Source of the DNA: Anaerolineales bacterium
GTDB lineage: Bacteria > Chloroflexota > Anaerolineae > Anaerolineales > Villigracilaceae
Reading direction: 5' to 3'
DNA length: 64,000 nucleotides
NCBI GenBank assembly: GCA_024710905.1
Contig: JANJTV010000120.1
Span: 27,025 to 91,024 of the forward strand
The translations under genes were made by a program, and so were the position numbers. The notes beneath the pieces are model-generated. The model searched no databases. It had not been told where the DNA came from and worked only from the letters and a program-made list of their open reading frames with translations. Positions 42,163 to 51,330 of the stretch are shown in pieces. Position 1 is the first letter of the stretch; the number at the start of each line of letters is the position of its first letter.

Positions 42163-43509
42163 CTACTCTCCTCGTGATGAAGGTAGAAAAGTTGCCAGGT
42201 TTGAGAAGAAATAGCCAATCAGAGCAATTCCAAAAAACATAAAGGGCATCTGCCAAACGATATAATTCATGAATGTATGAATATAAGAATGTGCCTTAAA
42301 GATTATCAACCAAGAAAGCGGTGCGAGAAGTGAATACCAAGTAGTTACCAAGAGTGCTATTGTCTTTCTGTGAATTTCAGTTCTCTTTCCTGATACACAG
42401 AGCCAGTATATCAGTATGGTACTAATTATCATAACCAGGATTAATATGCTCAGGTAGCTGATGGCATTATTACTCGGAATAATCGGGGAAAATCTTGCAT
42501 TAACAAAAACAAGCGCGGGACCATTGAGATATTCCCATACGACAGAGAAAGTACTGGCACGAAGGCTTTCTGCATAAATCCCGGAATATTCATCAGGGTT
42601 GCCTGTTGCCCGGCGTCCAAAAGCATCTACCCAATGCGCCAATCCATCCCTATAGTTTCCGGTATTAAGAGTAATCTGGAGTGTCAGGGTAGCCAATCCG
42701 CTGGCAATAGCAGCAGTAGCCCCACTTATAGCTGCGCCCATTTGTATAACAAAATTCCTGAGTTGCCACCGATCGAGTAACGAATAATAAACAATAGGAA
42801 CGCTGGACATAATTATGGCCGTTGTTATATATTCAAACCCATTAAAAAGGATTTTTACAAAAACCAAACCATGCATAATCCCGAACACCCACCAGGGGCT
42901 CGGATAACCTTTTGCAAATGTCACGGTCATTACCAAGAAAGCCAAGTAAAAAACCCATAAATTCCAATAGAAATTGGGGGCGAATAGCAAAACCCAGGGT
43001 GAAAAGCTAATATAGACCAGGTTAAGCACGAACGTCAATCTGCCAAATTCGCGCATCAACCAAAGGACAAATATGGTCAGGGTGATTGCCATTAGACTGA
43101 TCATTAGCCACGTGAAAATCTGGATGCTGGTAGATGGTTCTAGCCCGAGGACGATTTTTATGTAATAAAAGATAACGCCTTGAAACCCGGGCACAGATTT
43201 ATATGTCCAATAAGTCTCATAAGGCCCTTGTGGCGTGGTATAAAAGACATATTGACGGTCTACGGCATCCAGAGATAGGTCAAAGTCATCCGCATTAATA
43301 ATCCCTAATAATCCCCCATAAGAGAAGGGACCAGTCTGCAGTGACTGTGCCAGACGTCCAACAACCAGATATTCAATATTTCTTTTCCAACCCAACCAAT
43401 AAGCGTCATCAATAATACCCAACACATTGTTTAACAGGGCTGTAATGATAATAAAAATAACCGCCGGAAAAATTCTATTTTGAAGGTGAGACATTTTATT
43501 CTCGGCCAT
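42163..43509 (-). CDS. AT-rich polytopic membrane protein, unknown
   Basis: 448 residues with about 8-10 hydrophobic helices (IFPAVIFIIITALLNNVLGI near the start, LMISLMAITLTIFVLWLM, NLWVFYLAFLVMTVTFAKG). It is visibly richer in A/T and in Ile, Asn and Tyr codons than every neighbour. I cannot assign a family; a glycosyltransferase-like or O-antigen-type membrane protein is possible. Start could be 43509 or 43494, neither with a good SD. The base composition suggests recent transfer. Confidence 0.7.
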   Translation of the reverse strand: MAENKMSHLQNRIFPAVIFIIITALLNNVLGIIDDAYWLGWKRNIEYLVVGRLAQSLQTGPFSYGGLLGIINADDFDLSLDAVDRQYVFYTTPQGPYETYWTYKSVPGFQGVIFYYIKIVLGLEPSTSIQIFTWLMISLMAITLTIFVLWLMREFGRLTFVLNLVYISFSPWVLLFAPNFYWNLWVFYLAFLVMTVTFAKGYPSPWWVFGIMHGLVFVKILFNGFEYITTAIIMSSVPIVYYSLLDRWQLRNFVIQMGAAISGATAAIASGLATLTLQITLNTGNYRDGLAHWVDAFGRRATGNPDEYSGIYAESLRASTFSVVWEYLNGPALVFVNARFSPIIPSNNAISYLSILILVMIISTILIYWLCVSGKRTEIHRKTIALLVTTWYSLLAPLSWLIIFKAHSYIHTFMNYIVWQMPFMFFGIALIGYFFSNLATFLPSSRGE

Positions 43510-43621
43510 AATTTATTTAAGTGTAGCTACAAAAAATTATAATGTGTTAATATTTTTCGAGTATGATAATAAAGTATTACAAACCATTTAACAATTCCTT
43601 TAAAATGCGGATGAAGGTACC

Positions 43622-44503
43622 ATGACCCAACGCAACCTGACCGAACAACTTGTGGAATTGATTCGCCGCACCTCCAGCAACCTGCCAAAAGACATTGAAG
43701 CCCGGCTGCGCGCGGCGGTGGAAAAAGAAGCCCCCGGCTCGGCGGCGCGTAACGCGATGGAAACGATCGTCAAGAACATTGAACTGTCGCGCCAGAAATC
43801 CACGCCCATCTGCCAGGACACCGGCACGCCCATCTTCCGGGTGCATTACCCCGAAGGCTGGAGCACACGCAAACTGCGCGAGCAGATCCGCGCCGCAATG
43901 GAGCAGGCCACTGCCAAGAATTACATGCGCCCGAATGCGGTGGACGCTATTTACGACAAGAATACCGGCAACAACCTGGGAGGCGACGATTTTCCCTCCA
44001 TCCATTTTGAAGAAGTGGATGCCAACGCGCCACTGACCGTTGAATTAATGCTCAAGGGAGGCGGCTGCGAAAACGTCGGGCGGCAATATTCCATGCCTGC
44101 CAATGACCTTGGCGCAGGCCGTGACCTGGCCGGGGTGCGTAAAGTGGTGCTGGATGCCGTACAAAAAGCCCAGGGCCAGGGCTGCGCGCCGGGCGTACTG
44201 GGTGTCGCCATTGGCGGCGACCGCGGTTCGTCCTATATCAAATCTAAAGAAGTACTTTATGACGAAATTGGCACACGCAACACCGACCCGGAGATCGCCG
44301 CGCTGGAGGAACGCCTGACCGACGAGACCAACCAGTTGGGTATTGGCCCGATGGGCTTTGGCGGAAAAACCACCGTCATCGACACCAAAATCACCGGCCT
44401 GCACCGCCTGCCAGCCAGTTATTTTGTCACCGTTTCATATATGTGCTGGGCGTACCGCCGCCGGAAAATGACCGTCACCGGCGACACAGTGGAATACGAT
44501 TAG
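43622..44503 (+). CDS. Class I fumarate hydratase, alpha subunit
   Basis: 293 residues. MTQRNLTEQLVELIRRTSSN, STPICQDTGTPIFRVHY (cluster Cys), GCAPGVLGVAIGGDRGSSYI and GIGPMGFGGKTTVIDTKI match FumA/TtdA N-terminal halves that bind the [4Fe-4S] cluster and interconvert fumarate and malate. Followed after 9 bp by the beta-subunit gene with AGGAG. Confidence 0.93.
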   Translation: MTQRNLTEQLVELIRRTSSNLPKDIEARLRAAVEKEAPGSAARNAMETIVKNIELSRQKSTPICQDTGTPIFRVHYPEGWSTRKLREQIRAAMEQATAKNYMRPNAVDAIYDKNTGNNLGGDDFPSIHFEEVDANAPLTVELMLKGGGCENVGRQYSMPANDLGAGRDLAGVRKVVLDAVQKAQGQGCAPGVLGVAIGGDRGSSYIKSKEVLYDEIGTRNTDPEIAALEERLTDETNQLGIGPMGFGGKTTVIDTKITGLHRLPASYFVTVSYMCWAYRRRKMTVTGDTVEYD

Positions 44504-44512
44504 GAGACCGCC

Positions 44513-45139
44513 ATGCGCAGCATTACAACCCCCCTCAGCGATGAAATTATCCGCAGCCTGCACGTCGGCGAACCGATCCTGCTCAACGGGGTCATTGTGA
44601 CCGGCCGCGATGCCGCCCACAAGTGGATGATCGATACTTTTGTCAAAAAGACCAAATCAGCCAATGCAGAAGACCTGGCCGTGTACGAAATGCTCAAAAC
44701 CCTGCTGAACGGTAGTGTAATCTACCACTGCGGACCGGTGGTCTCAAAAGATGAAAACGGCGAGTACCGCTTCTTGGCGGCCGGGCCGACTACCAGCATC
44801 CGCGAGGAGCCCTACCAGGCCGATGTGATGAAGCACTTCAATGTTAAAGGCGTGATCGGTAAGGGCGGCATGGGCGCAAAAACGCTTAAAGGCTGCCAGG
44901 AAGTGCCCTTTGTGTATTTCCATGCTGTGGGTGGCGCAGCCTCCTACATTGCCCAGAGCGTGGTAAAGGTACATGGCGTGCACAAACTGGATTTCGGCGT
45001 GCCGGAAGCCATGTGGGTAATCGAGGTCAAGGACTTCCCCGTGGTGGTAACCATGGACAGCCACGGCCAGAGCCAGCATGCTGTGGTGGACGAAAGTTCG
45101 CAAAAAGTGCTGGATGACCTGCTGCAAAAACCCTATTAA
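44513..45139 (+). CDS. Class I fumarate hydratase, beta subunit
   Basis: 208 residues. LNGVIVTGRDAAHKWMIDTF, YHCGPVV, AAGPTTSIREEPYQADVM and GKGGMGAKTLKGC are the hallmark of the FumA C-terminal/TtdB family. Forms the enzyme with the subunit just upstream; together with PAO-locus products it simply belongs to the TCA cycle. Confidence 0.93.
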   Translation: MRSITTPLSDEIIRSLHVGEPILLNGVIVTGRDAAHKWMIDTFVKKTKSANAEDLAVYEMLKTLLNGSVIYHCGPVVSKDENGEYRFLAAGPTTSIREEPYQADVMKHFNVKGVIGKGGMGAKTLKGCQEVPFVYFHAVGGAASYIAQSVVKVHGVHKLDFGVPEAMWVIEVKDFPVVVTMDSHGQSQHAVVDESSQKVLDDLLQKPY

Positions 45140-45143
45140 AACC

Positions 45144-45178
45144 AGCAGGCGGAGCAAATGCTCCGCCTGCTTTTGTTT
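45144..45178 (+). terminator. Terminator after fumarase genes
   Basis: 13-bp arms AGCAGGCGGAGCA / TGCTCCGCCTGCT followed by TTTTGTTT. Confidence 0.9.
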
Positions 45179-45187
45179 CTCTGTGGA

Positions 45188-45589
45188 TTACTCGGTTGGC
45201 ACAACACCCCAGCTGACCACGGCTTTTTGGTCGCTGCTCAGGTAGACTTCTACAGTAATCTTGCTGGTCACGCCTTTCTTGCCCGAATACCCGGTGCAGT
45301 ACTTGCCGGGGGCCAGGTTTTCAAAAAGCGCTTCGCCGTTGGTATCAGTAATTGCCGGGGTGGCCTTCCTCGAGTCGCCCGCCGGGCAGGAGATGTCCTG
45401 CGAGATGCCCACCTCGTCACCACTTACACCCGCTTCGCCCTCATCACGGACGCCGTTGCGGTTCTCATCCAGGTAAACGACCAGCAGGATCTGCCCCGGG
45501 TTGCCGTTATCCGTAATGGTCGGCTCCGGGGAACTGCTGCATGCGGTGAGCAACAGGAATAAACCAACGAACAGGATTGCTTTTTTCAT
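45188..45589 (-). CDS. Small lipoprotein with SdrD-B/carboxypeptidase-regulatory-like domain
   Basis: 133 residues from ATG 45589 (AAGGAGGTG upstream). Lipobox LLTACSS. GQILLVVYLDENRNGVRDEG and ENLAPGKYCTGYSG follow the DxNxNGxRDxGE calcium-binding Ig-like Cna-B/SdrD-B repeat pattern. A surface protein; role unknown. Confidence 0.75.
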   Translation of the reverse strand: MKKAILFVGLFLLLTACSSSPEPTITDNGNPGQILLVVYLDENRNGVRDEGEAGVSGDEVGISQDISCPAGDSRKATPAITDTNGEALFENLAPGKYCTGYSGKKGVTSKITVEVYLSSDQKAVVSWGVVPTE

Positions 45590-45603
45590 CAAACACCTCC
45601 TTG

Positions 45604-46491
45604 CTAGGCCGCTTCAGCCACTGACTGGGCATTGTGACCGCGCGCCAGGAAGTACGCCAGACCAAAACCGGTGATCAGCATCCAGATCGAGTACAGGCCG
45701 GGGATGATGGCCAGGTCGTTATTGTTAAGGATGGTCAGCGCGATGGTAATGGCGATTGTGCCGTTTTGCAGGCCGGTTTCAATGCTGATGGTGCTGGACT
45801 GGACGTGATTAATCCGCATCAGCCGGGCGACCACATAGCCCACCAACAACGCCAGAAGGTTCAGCGTAATAAAGGCCGGGGCGAAACGCGGCCCATCTCG
45901 TACGATCGTCTCCCAGTTCTGGATAACCAACGCAAAAATCACCAGGAACAGGAAACCTGCCGCCAGGATCTTGGTCACATCCTTGCTGCGTTCGGCAAAG
46001 TCGGTCTTCCAATTGCGGATGCCCATGCCAATCAGCACCGGCACCACCGAAAGCGCCGCCACCTGGATCATGGTACTGACCACCGGGAATTCTTCAATCC
46101 CCGAAATACCACCGCCAAACACGCCCACGCCAATGCTCAGGATGAACGGCATGGTCAGGAAAACTATCGAGTTTGAGATGGCGGTCAGGGTCACTGACAG
46201 GGCGCGGTCACCTTCTGCCGCGTGGACAATCAGGTTCGAGGTGGTTCCGCCCGGCGCTGCTGCCAGCAACACAATGCTGACGGCATAAATCGGTTCAAGC
46301 GCAAAGGCATACGCAACACCAAATCCCAGCACCGGCAGCAGCAGCATCTGGCACACCAAGCCGACTGTCACCTGCAAGGGCTGTGAAAAGACACGCCTGA
46401 AATCGGCCACAGTCAGCGTCATGCCCATTGTGACCATAATCAAGAAAATGGCGAGGGGCAGCACAACACTTGAAATAAAGCTCTCTTGCAT
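45604..46491 (-). CDS. Bile acid:sodium symporter family protein
   Basis: 295 residues with about nine TM helices. ILLAAAPGGTTSNLIVHAAEG contains the family GGxxSN-type segment and ISIETGLQNGTIAITIALTI matches the ExGxQNxx element of the BASS family. It moves organic anions with Na+. Substrate unknown; separate from the catabolic locus. Confidence 0.9.
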   Translation of the reverse strand: MQESFISSVVLPLAIFLIMVTMGMTLTVADFRRVFSQPLQVTVGLVCQMLLLPVLGFGVAYAFALEPIYAVSIVLLAAAPGGTTSNLIVHAAEGDRALSVTLTAISNSIVFLTMPFILSIGVGVFGGGISGIEEFPVVSTMIQVAALSVVPVLIGMGIRNWKTDFAERSKDVTKILAAGFLFLVIFALVIQNWETIVRDGPRFAPAFITLNLLALLVGYVVARLMRINHVQSSTISIETGLQNGTIAITIALTILNNNDLAIIPGLYSIWMLITGFGLAYFLARGHNAQSVAEAA

Positions 46492-46566
46492 GTTTCCTCC
46501 GTTTTGGGTGAATAGGGTTGGCGAAGTATTATTACTATCTTATAAAATTCTGGATGTTAAAGCAAT

Positions 46567-46593
46567 ACAACCCTGAAACCCCGCCAGGGTTGT
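46567..46593 (-). terminator. Hairpin after 46655-47134 gene
   Basis: ACAACCCTG / CAGGGTTGT arms with a 9-base loop; minus-strand T-run weak (ATTGCTTT). Confidence 0.5.
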
Positions 46594-46654
46594 AGGTGGA
46601 TTTTCGGGCAGGCGCACGAGCAGCCTGCTCCCGTTGGAGAAGCCGCTGACCGGC

Positions 46655-47134
46655 TCAGGCGTCTGCATCCAGCAGCGCCACATCCCTGCTGGACGGGTCA
46701 TATTTCACCCTGAGCATTACCCCAGGCTGGATTTCGGGAACCTGCAAACGCGGGATAAGCCGTTCAGCTTCCGCCTGGAAAGCGGGTTCATTTTCCGGGC
46801 GAACTTCCAGCAACAGGCGCACCACTGGGTCCTGATTAATGGTCATGCCGGTGTCGGTAATCTTCAAAATGGCCGCCTCGGCGGGCAGGCCGCGCGACAG
46901 GATGGACTGGTTGATTATCCCAGCCATAATCGGCGCGCCGACCTGCAAGATCAATGAGGCAATCATCAGGACGCCGCCAATCACAATGGAATATTGCGTC
47001 AGTGCGGGCAGCTCTTCCCAGCTATAACTGCCGTCTGGCATGCCAATCATGCCAATGAACAGGGTCACAAACGGAATCCACATCAGCATAAAGCAAAGGC
47101 GGCCAATGCGGCGCATCATTTGGGGCACTTTCAT
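46655..47134 (-). CDS. Small membrane protein with DUF3592-like C-terminal domain
   Basis: 159 residues. TM helices at about 10-33 and 45-75, then AAILKITDTGMTINQDPVVR and LLLEVRPENEPAFQAEAERL resemble the C-terminal part of DUF3592-type proteins. Unknown function; good SD (AGGAGG) upstream. Confidence 0.7.
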   Translation of the reverse strand: MKVPQMMRRIGRLCFMLMWIPFVTLFIGMIGMPDGSYSWEELPALTQYSIVIGGVLMIASLILQVGAPIMAGIINQSILSRGLPAEAAILKITDTGMTINQDPVVRLLLEVRPENEPAFQAEAERLIPRLQVPEIQPGVMLRVKYDPSSRDVALLDADA

Positions 47135-47157
47135 CGTTCACCTCCTGGTTTGGTGGG

Positions 47158-47589
47158 TCATTCCTTTTCCAAGACGCCGCTTTCAATCGCGCGCTGTTCG
47201 TCCTGGAAGATGGCCATGGCGGTTGTCATGCGTTTAAAACCAAACTTTTTATAAAACGGTTCCTTGCCTGCCGCGGCATACAGGATGATTTTTTTGTGGC
47301 CAACGGCAAAACCGAGCAATTTATTGACCACTACCTTGCCCAGCCCCCGGCCCTGATAGTTGGGATGCACGGCAATGTCGCACAGGTAGGCGCAGTCAAT
47401 GCCGTCGGCCAGGCAGCGCCCCGCCGCAACCAGTTCGCCATTGTCGTAAGCAAAGCATTTGTACATGCTGTTGGCAAAGGCGATCTTTAGTCGTTCGGCG
47501 GGTTTTTCGCCCAGCGGGGCAATGCGGTACAGGGTGGAGAGTTCCTCCCAGTCCATCGAATCGGTGGTTTCGGTCCAGTTGAGTGGCAT
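47158..47589 (-). CDS. GNAT N-acetyltransferase
   Basis: 143 residues. IAVHPNYQGRGLGKVVVNKL is the acetyl-CoA loop (R/Q-x-x-G-x-G), ILYAAAGKEPFYKKFGFKRM the C-terminal GNAT strand-helix. Substrate unknown; small arylamine/amine acetyltransferase-like. Confidence 0.92.
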   Translation of the reverse strand: MPLNWTETTDSMDWEELSTLYRIAPLGEKPAERLKIAFANSMYKCFAYDNGELVAAGRCLADGIDCAYLCDIAVHPNYQGRGLGKVVVNKLLGFAVGHKKIILYAAAGKEPFYKKFGFKRMTTAMAIFQDEQRAIESGVLEKE

Positions 47590-47616
47590 TTCTAGCTCCT
47601 GCCTGCCAGCGCGGAT

Positions 47617-48750
47617 TTAGGATTTGCCAAACCAGCGCGCCCGGCGAGTGGCGCCAAACGCATCTTTCTCGGCCATCAGCGATTGCGAGGGCTCAGTAAA
47701 CGTGCCCGTCGGCGGCCCGGCCAGGAATTCCACTTCCACCCGGCCCACCCTTTCACCGCCAAACTCGATGTAGCAGGCCCCAATGCCACGATAGGCCGGT
47801 GTCTCGCCGCTGCCCTGAACCTGGGCCAGGATGTCCGCCGCGACGGTGCGGGCCGCGCCTTCGGCAAAGACGCCCGCTTTGGGCGTGCCAACACTGTTGA
47901 CGTCACCAATCGCATAAACGCCGGGGAAGCGAGTCTTGAGAGTCTTGGTATTGACCGGAATCCAGCCGTCCTCGGTCAGGCCGCTTTCGGCCACCACGGC
48001 GGGCACACAATGTTTCGGGATGCCTAGGAACAGGTCGTAAGGCATTTCTTGCTGGTTATCCAAAATGACAACCTTGCGGGCCGGGTCAAGCGCCCGCACC
48101 AACCGGTCCGGGACGTAGATAATGTTCCGTTCTGCAAACGCGGACAGGATGCCCTGCGAGGTGGCCGGGGAAGGCGGGATGGGAATGCCAAACGGCATGA
48201 CCACGCTGATTTCACAATCCTGCCGGACGCCCCGCGCAGTCAGGAAATCATGCAGCAGCAGGGCGGTTTCGCTGGGTGCAGGCGGGCACTTAAACGGGGT
48301 GGAAGTAATGCCAATGATGGCCCTGCCTTTGGTAAAGGTTGGCAGCACATCGCGCAGGCGGGTTGCCCCGGCAATGGAGTAAAACTCATTACCACCTTCC
48401 TGCAGGCCGGGGGTGTAGGCGGGGTCATAATCCGCGCCGAGCGCAATGACCAGGATATCGGCCTGGTACGTCCCGCCATCGGTGATGACCATCCGTTTTT
48501 CGGGGTCGATGGAGGTGATTGTTTCCTGCCGGAAGCGAACGCCGGGTTTGACGATATCGCGATAGTACAGCCGCACCGCATCCGGGTTCTGGCGGCCAAA
48601 CATGATGTCCAGCTTGGAGAAGCCGAACATGAACGAGTCGTTCTTGTCGATCAGGGTCAGGTCCAGGCTGTCGCCGAGTTTTTCGGAAAGGAAGGAACTT
48701 AACTCCAGGCCGCCGAAACCGGCGCCTAGAACAACCACACGTGTGCTCAT
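47617..48750 (-). CDS. NADH dehydrogenase-2 / sulfide:quinone reductase-like flavoprotein
   Basis: 377 residues from ATG 48750 (AGGAG upstream; earlier codons are not used). STRVVVLGAGFGGLELSSFL binds FAD; ILVIALGADYDP and VYAIGDVNSVGTPKAGVFAE are the second nucleotide-binding signature of the pyridine-nucleotide-disulfide family. The cysteine-containing IPKHCVPAVVAE resembles the SQR type. Electron acceptor presumably quinone. Confidence 0.85.
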   Translation of the reverse strand: MSTRVVVLGAGFGGLELSSFLSEKLGDSLDLTLIDKNDSFMFGFSKLDIMFGRQNPDAVRLYYRDIVKPGVRFRQETITSIDPEKRMVITDGGTYQADILVIALGADYDPAYTPGLQEGGNEFYSIAGATRLRDVLPTFTKGRAIIGITSTPFKCPPAPSETALLLHDFLTARGVRQDCEISVVMPFGIPIPPSPATSQGILSAFAERNIIYVPDRLVRALDPARKVVILDNQQEMPYDLFLGIPKHCVPAVVAESGLTEDGWIPVNTKTLKTRFPGVYAIGDVNSVGTPKAGVFAEGAARTVAADILAQVQGSGETPAYRGIGACYIEFGGERVGRVEVEFLAGPPTGTFTEPSQSLMAEKDAFGATRRARWFGKS

Positions 48751-48963
48751 TTTTTCTCCTCGTTGATGTGCAAGCGTTGACAGCAAAATGCCGGGGGCTT
48801 CTATACTATAGCAAATGCGGGGCAACAGGGCAAGGAAATTAACCAGACAGATTAACCCCTAATCGCGCTCGTGGTGAGCCCGCAACACATGGTGGTTCCT
48901 AGCGTGGTTTAACCCATTGGCTGCGGTATACTCCAGCCCATACAGTCCAGTAGGAGTTCTTCC

Positions 48964-49869
48964 ATGAAACACGCCGTGAGTGTAAGTATCGGTTCATCCA
49001 AACGAGATAAGGCTGTGCAGGTGCGCCTGCTGGGGCAGGATATCCGCATTGAACGGATCGGTACAAACGGTGACATGGAAGCCGCGGCGCAGAAATTCCG
49101 CGAATTGGACGGGCAGGCGGATGCTTTTGGCATGGGCGGGGCCGACTTGGGGGCGCTGGTGGATGGCAGGCTGTATCCTTTTCATTCAGTTCAAAAGTTG
49201 GTCAGGTTTGTGAAAAAAACGCCGGTGGTGGATGGCGGCGGGCTAAAAAATACGCTGGAAAACCGCGCCCCAGCTTTTTTAGATGCGAAATTGGGTGATT
49301 ATATTGCCCGGCATGGCAGGCGTGTTTTCGTCACACTGGGTGTGGAACGCTGGGGGCTTTCGAGCGCTTTTGTACAGGCCGGATACGAAGTGGTTTTTGG
49401 CGACCTGATGTTCGCACTGGATGTACCTTTGCCAATCCACACCCTAGAAGGGCTGCGGCGGCTGGCAAAATTCCTGATACCCATCGTAACGCGCTTTCCT
49501 TTTGAGTGGTTGTACCCCACCGGCGAAAAGCAGGATGAACGCATCCCAAAATGGGAAAAATATTACCAGTGGGCCACAGTGGTGGCCGGGGACTGTCATT
49601 ACATCAAGCGACACATGCCTGCCAACATGCAGGGAAAAGTAGTACTGACCAACACAACCACCGAACAGGATGTGGAAGAATTCAGGCGGGCCGGGGTGAA
49701 GTACCTTGTTACAACCACGCCAATGCTGGAAGGCCGCTCATTCGGCACGAACATGATGGAGGCCGCACTGGTGGCAGTGGCTGGCAAAGGCCGTGCACTG
49801 ACTTGGGACGAATATAACGAATTGATTGACCAGCTGGGTTTTGAACCACAAATCATGGAGTTAAACTGA
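48964..49869 (+). CDS. Uncharacterised conserved protein
   Basis: 301 residues. FGMGGADLGALVDGRLYPFH, VTLGVERWGLSSAFVQAGYE and YIKRHMPANMQGKVVLTNTT suggest a nucleotide- or NAD-binding fold of alternating alpha/beta type, but I cannot assign an activity with confidence. Its stop overlaps the start of the nucleotidyltransferase gene (TGATG), so the two proteins are likely partners. Confidence 0.65.
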   Translation: MKHAVSVSIGSSKRDKAVQVRLLGQDIRIERIGTNGDMEAAAQKFRELDGQADAFGMGGADLGALVDGRLYPFHSVQKLVRFVKKTPVVDGGGLKNTLENRAPAFLDAKLGDYIARHGRRVFVTLGVERWGLSSAFVQAGYEVVFGDLMFALDVPLPIHTLEGLRRLAKFLIPIVTRFPFEWLYPTGEKQDERIPKWEKYYQWATVVAGDCHYIKRHMPANMQGKVVLTNTTTEQDVEEFRRAGVKYLVTTTPMLEGRSFGTNMMEAALVAVAGKGRALTWDEYNELIDQLGFEPQIMELN

Positions 49870-50648
49870 TGGACGCTATCGTAACCGCCGGGGGAATTCC
49901 CCTGCCCGAAGACCCGCTTTACACCGAAAGTCGCGGCGATTCAAAAGCCCTGATTAAGATTGGCGGCAAGCCGATGATTCAGTGGGTGCTGGACGCGCTG
50001 GGCGAGAGCAGGCAGGTGGAAAATGTGATCGTGATTGGCCTGACCGAGAAGGCTGGCCTGGCCTGCAAGAAGCCGCTGCATTACCTGCCCAACCAGGGGC
50101 GCATGCTGGCCAACATTGTGGCGGGGATTAATAAATCGCTGGAACTGAACCCCAGACAGGAATACGCCCTGATTGTGTCGTCAGACATCCCGGCCATCCG
50201 CGCCGCGCATGTGGACTGGCTGGCTGGGCAGGTGCTGGCCGAACCGGCGGATATTTATTACGGGTTTGTGCGCCGCGAGGCGATGGAGGAACGCTTCCCC
50301 GACTCGAACCGGACGTATCTTAAACTAAAAGACGCCGAAGTCTGCGGCGCGGACATCAATGCCGTGCACGTCAGTATGGCGCGTGAACACCTGGAAACCT
50401 GGGAGGCGCTGATCGGCCATCGCAAGAATCCGTTGCGCCAGGCGCTGGTCATCGGGGTGGATACGTTGTTCAGCATCTTGTTCCGGCAAATGACCATTGA
50501 AGGGCTGGTGGCGCGGGCCAGCGAACGGATTGGCATTCGAGGCAAGGCAATTGCCTGGGAAAGCGCCGAGCCAGGCATGGATGTGGACAAGCCGCACCAG
50601 TTGGAGATTCTGCGCGAAGATCTGGAAGAAACGGGCAACCAAAGATAG
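49869..50648 (+). CDS. Nucleotidyltransferase (MobA/NTP_transf_3-like)
   Basis: 259 residues. MDAIVTAGGIPLPEDPLYTE, SKALIKIGGKPMIQWVLDAL, NQGRMLANIVAGINKSLEL and ALIVSSDIPAIRAAHVDWLA follow the MobA/GlmU-N pattern of nucleotide sugar or cofactor nucleotidyl transfer (Mg-binding Asp in SSDIP). Substrate unknown. Coupled to the upstream gene. Confidence 0.8.
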   Translation: MDAIVTAGGIPLPEDPLYTESRGDSKALIKIGGKPMIQWVLDALGESRQVENVIVIGLTEKAGLACKKPLHYLPNQGRMLANIVAGINKSLELNPRQEYALIVSSDIPAIRAAHVDWLAGQVLAEPADIYYGFVRREAMEERFPDSNRTYLKLKDAEVCGADINAVHVSMAREHLETWEALIGHRKNPLRQALVIGVDTLFSILFRQMTIEGLVARASERIGIRGKAIAWESAEPGMDVDKPHQLEILREDLEETGNQR

Positions 50649-50655
50649 CTTCGCC

Positions 50656-50689
50656 CGGTTTCGATACGCCGCTTTGCGGCTACTCAACC
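50656..50689. repeat. Short REP-like palindromic element
   Basis: GGTTTCGATACGCC then an inner GCCGC/GCGGC hairpin and TACTCAACC in the 81-bp gap after the nucleotidyltransferase. The same kind of element is frequent in bacterial intergenic DNA; only one copy is seen here. Confidence 0.35.
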
Positions 50690-50729
50690 TTCGTTCGGAA
50701 GATAAAATTACATCTCAAAAAGGGTTGTT

Positions 50730-51287
50730 ATGTTCAGGAAATTACTTGAATTAGACGCGCGCGGCTCGGAAGCTCTGCGCGTGGCTGAAAAACCAGGCCT
50801 GCGACGGAACATTGCCATGTTCCTGGCCCACTCTGGCGATTCGTGGTTCTGGGGTGCGGGAATGTTAATCCTGTGGCTGGCGGGCGACACGTTTTGGAAG
50901 GTTTGGGCAATCTACCAGTTTTTCTGGGTCTCGGTGCTGGCTGCGCTGGTAATGACGCTCAAGTTCATCATCCGCCGCCGCCGCCCGGAAGGGGACTGGG
51001 GCGCAATTTACCGCAATACCGATCCGCATTCCTTCCCGTCGGGACACGCGGCACGTTCATTTTTAATTGCTTTCATTGCAGGGGCGCTTGGGCCGGGCTG
51101 GCTGGCGACCATCCTGTGGGTCTGGGCGCCGCTGGTGGCGCTGGCCCGCGTAGCCATGGGTGTGCATTACCTTTCGGATATTATCGCCGGGGCGATTGTC
51201 GGCCTGCTGGTGGCGGCTTTCAGCCTGGGGATTTCACCGGCCTTGTTCGACTGGATCAACAGCCTGAGCCCGATAGCATTGTGGTAA
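50730..51287 (+). CDS. PAP2-family phosphatase (membrane)
   Basis: 185 residues. KFIIRRRRPEGDW, HSFPSGHAARSFLI and RVAMGVHYLSDIIAG are the three PAP2 motifs. It likely dephosphorylates undecaprenyl-pyrophosphate or phosphatidyl lipids. About five TM helices. Followed by a strong terminator. Confidence 0.93.
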   Translation: MFRKLLELDARGSEALRVAEKPGLRRNIAMFLAHSGDSWFWGAGMLILWLAGDTFWKVWAIYQFFWVSVLAALVMTLKFIIRRRRPEGDWGAIYRNTDPHSFPSGHAARSFLIAFIAGALGPGWLATILWVWAPLVALARVAMGVHYLSDIIAGAIVGLLVAAFSLGISPALFDWINSLSPIALW

Positions 51288-51292
51288 GGAGC

Positions 51293-51330
51293 AACAAGGG
51301 CAGCCTCGCGAGGCTGCCCTTGTTTTATTA
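51293..51330. terminator. Bidirectional terminator between PAP2 and MFS genes
   Basis: Perfect 16-bp arms AACAAGGGCAGCCTCG / CGAGGCTGCCCTTGTT, then TTTATTATTTT. Confidence 0.9.

Noticed and set aside
42163..43509. Naming the AT-rich membrane protein a glycosyltransferase
   Set aside because: Only hydrophobic helices are visible; no DxD or PMT-type motif could be identified with confidence.
48826..48963. tRNA-like segment before the 48964 gene
   Set aside because: No acceptor/anticodon arrangement or TTC-type T-loop could be drawn.
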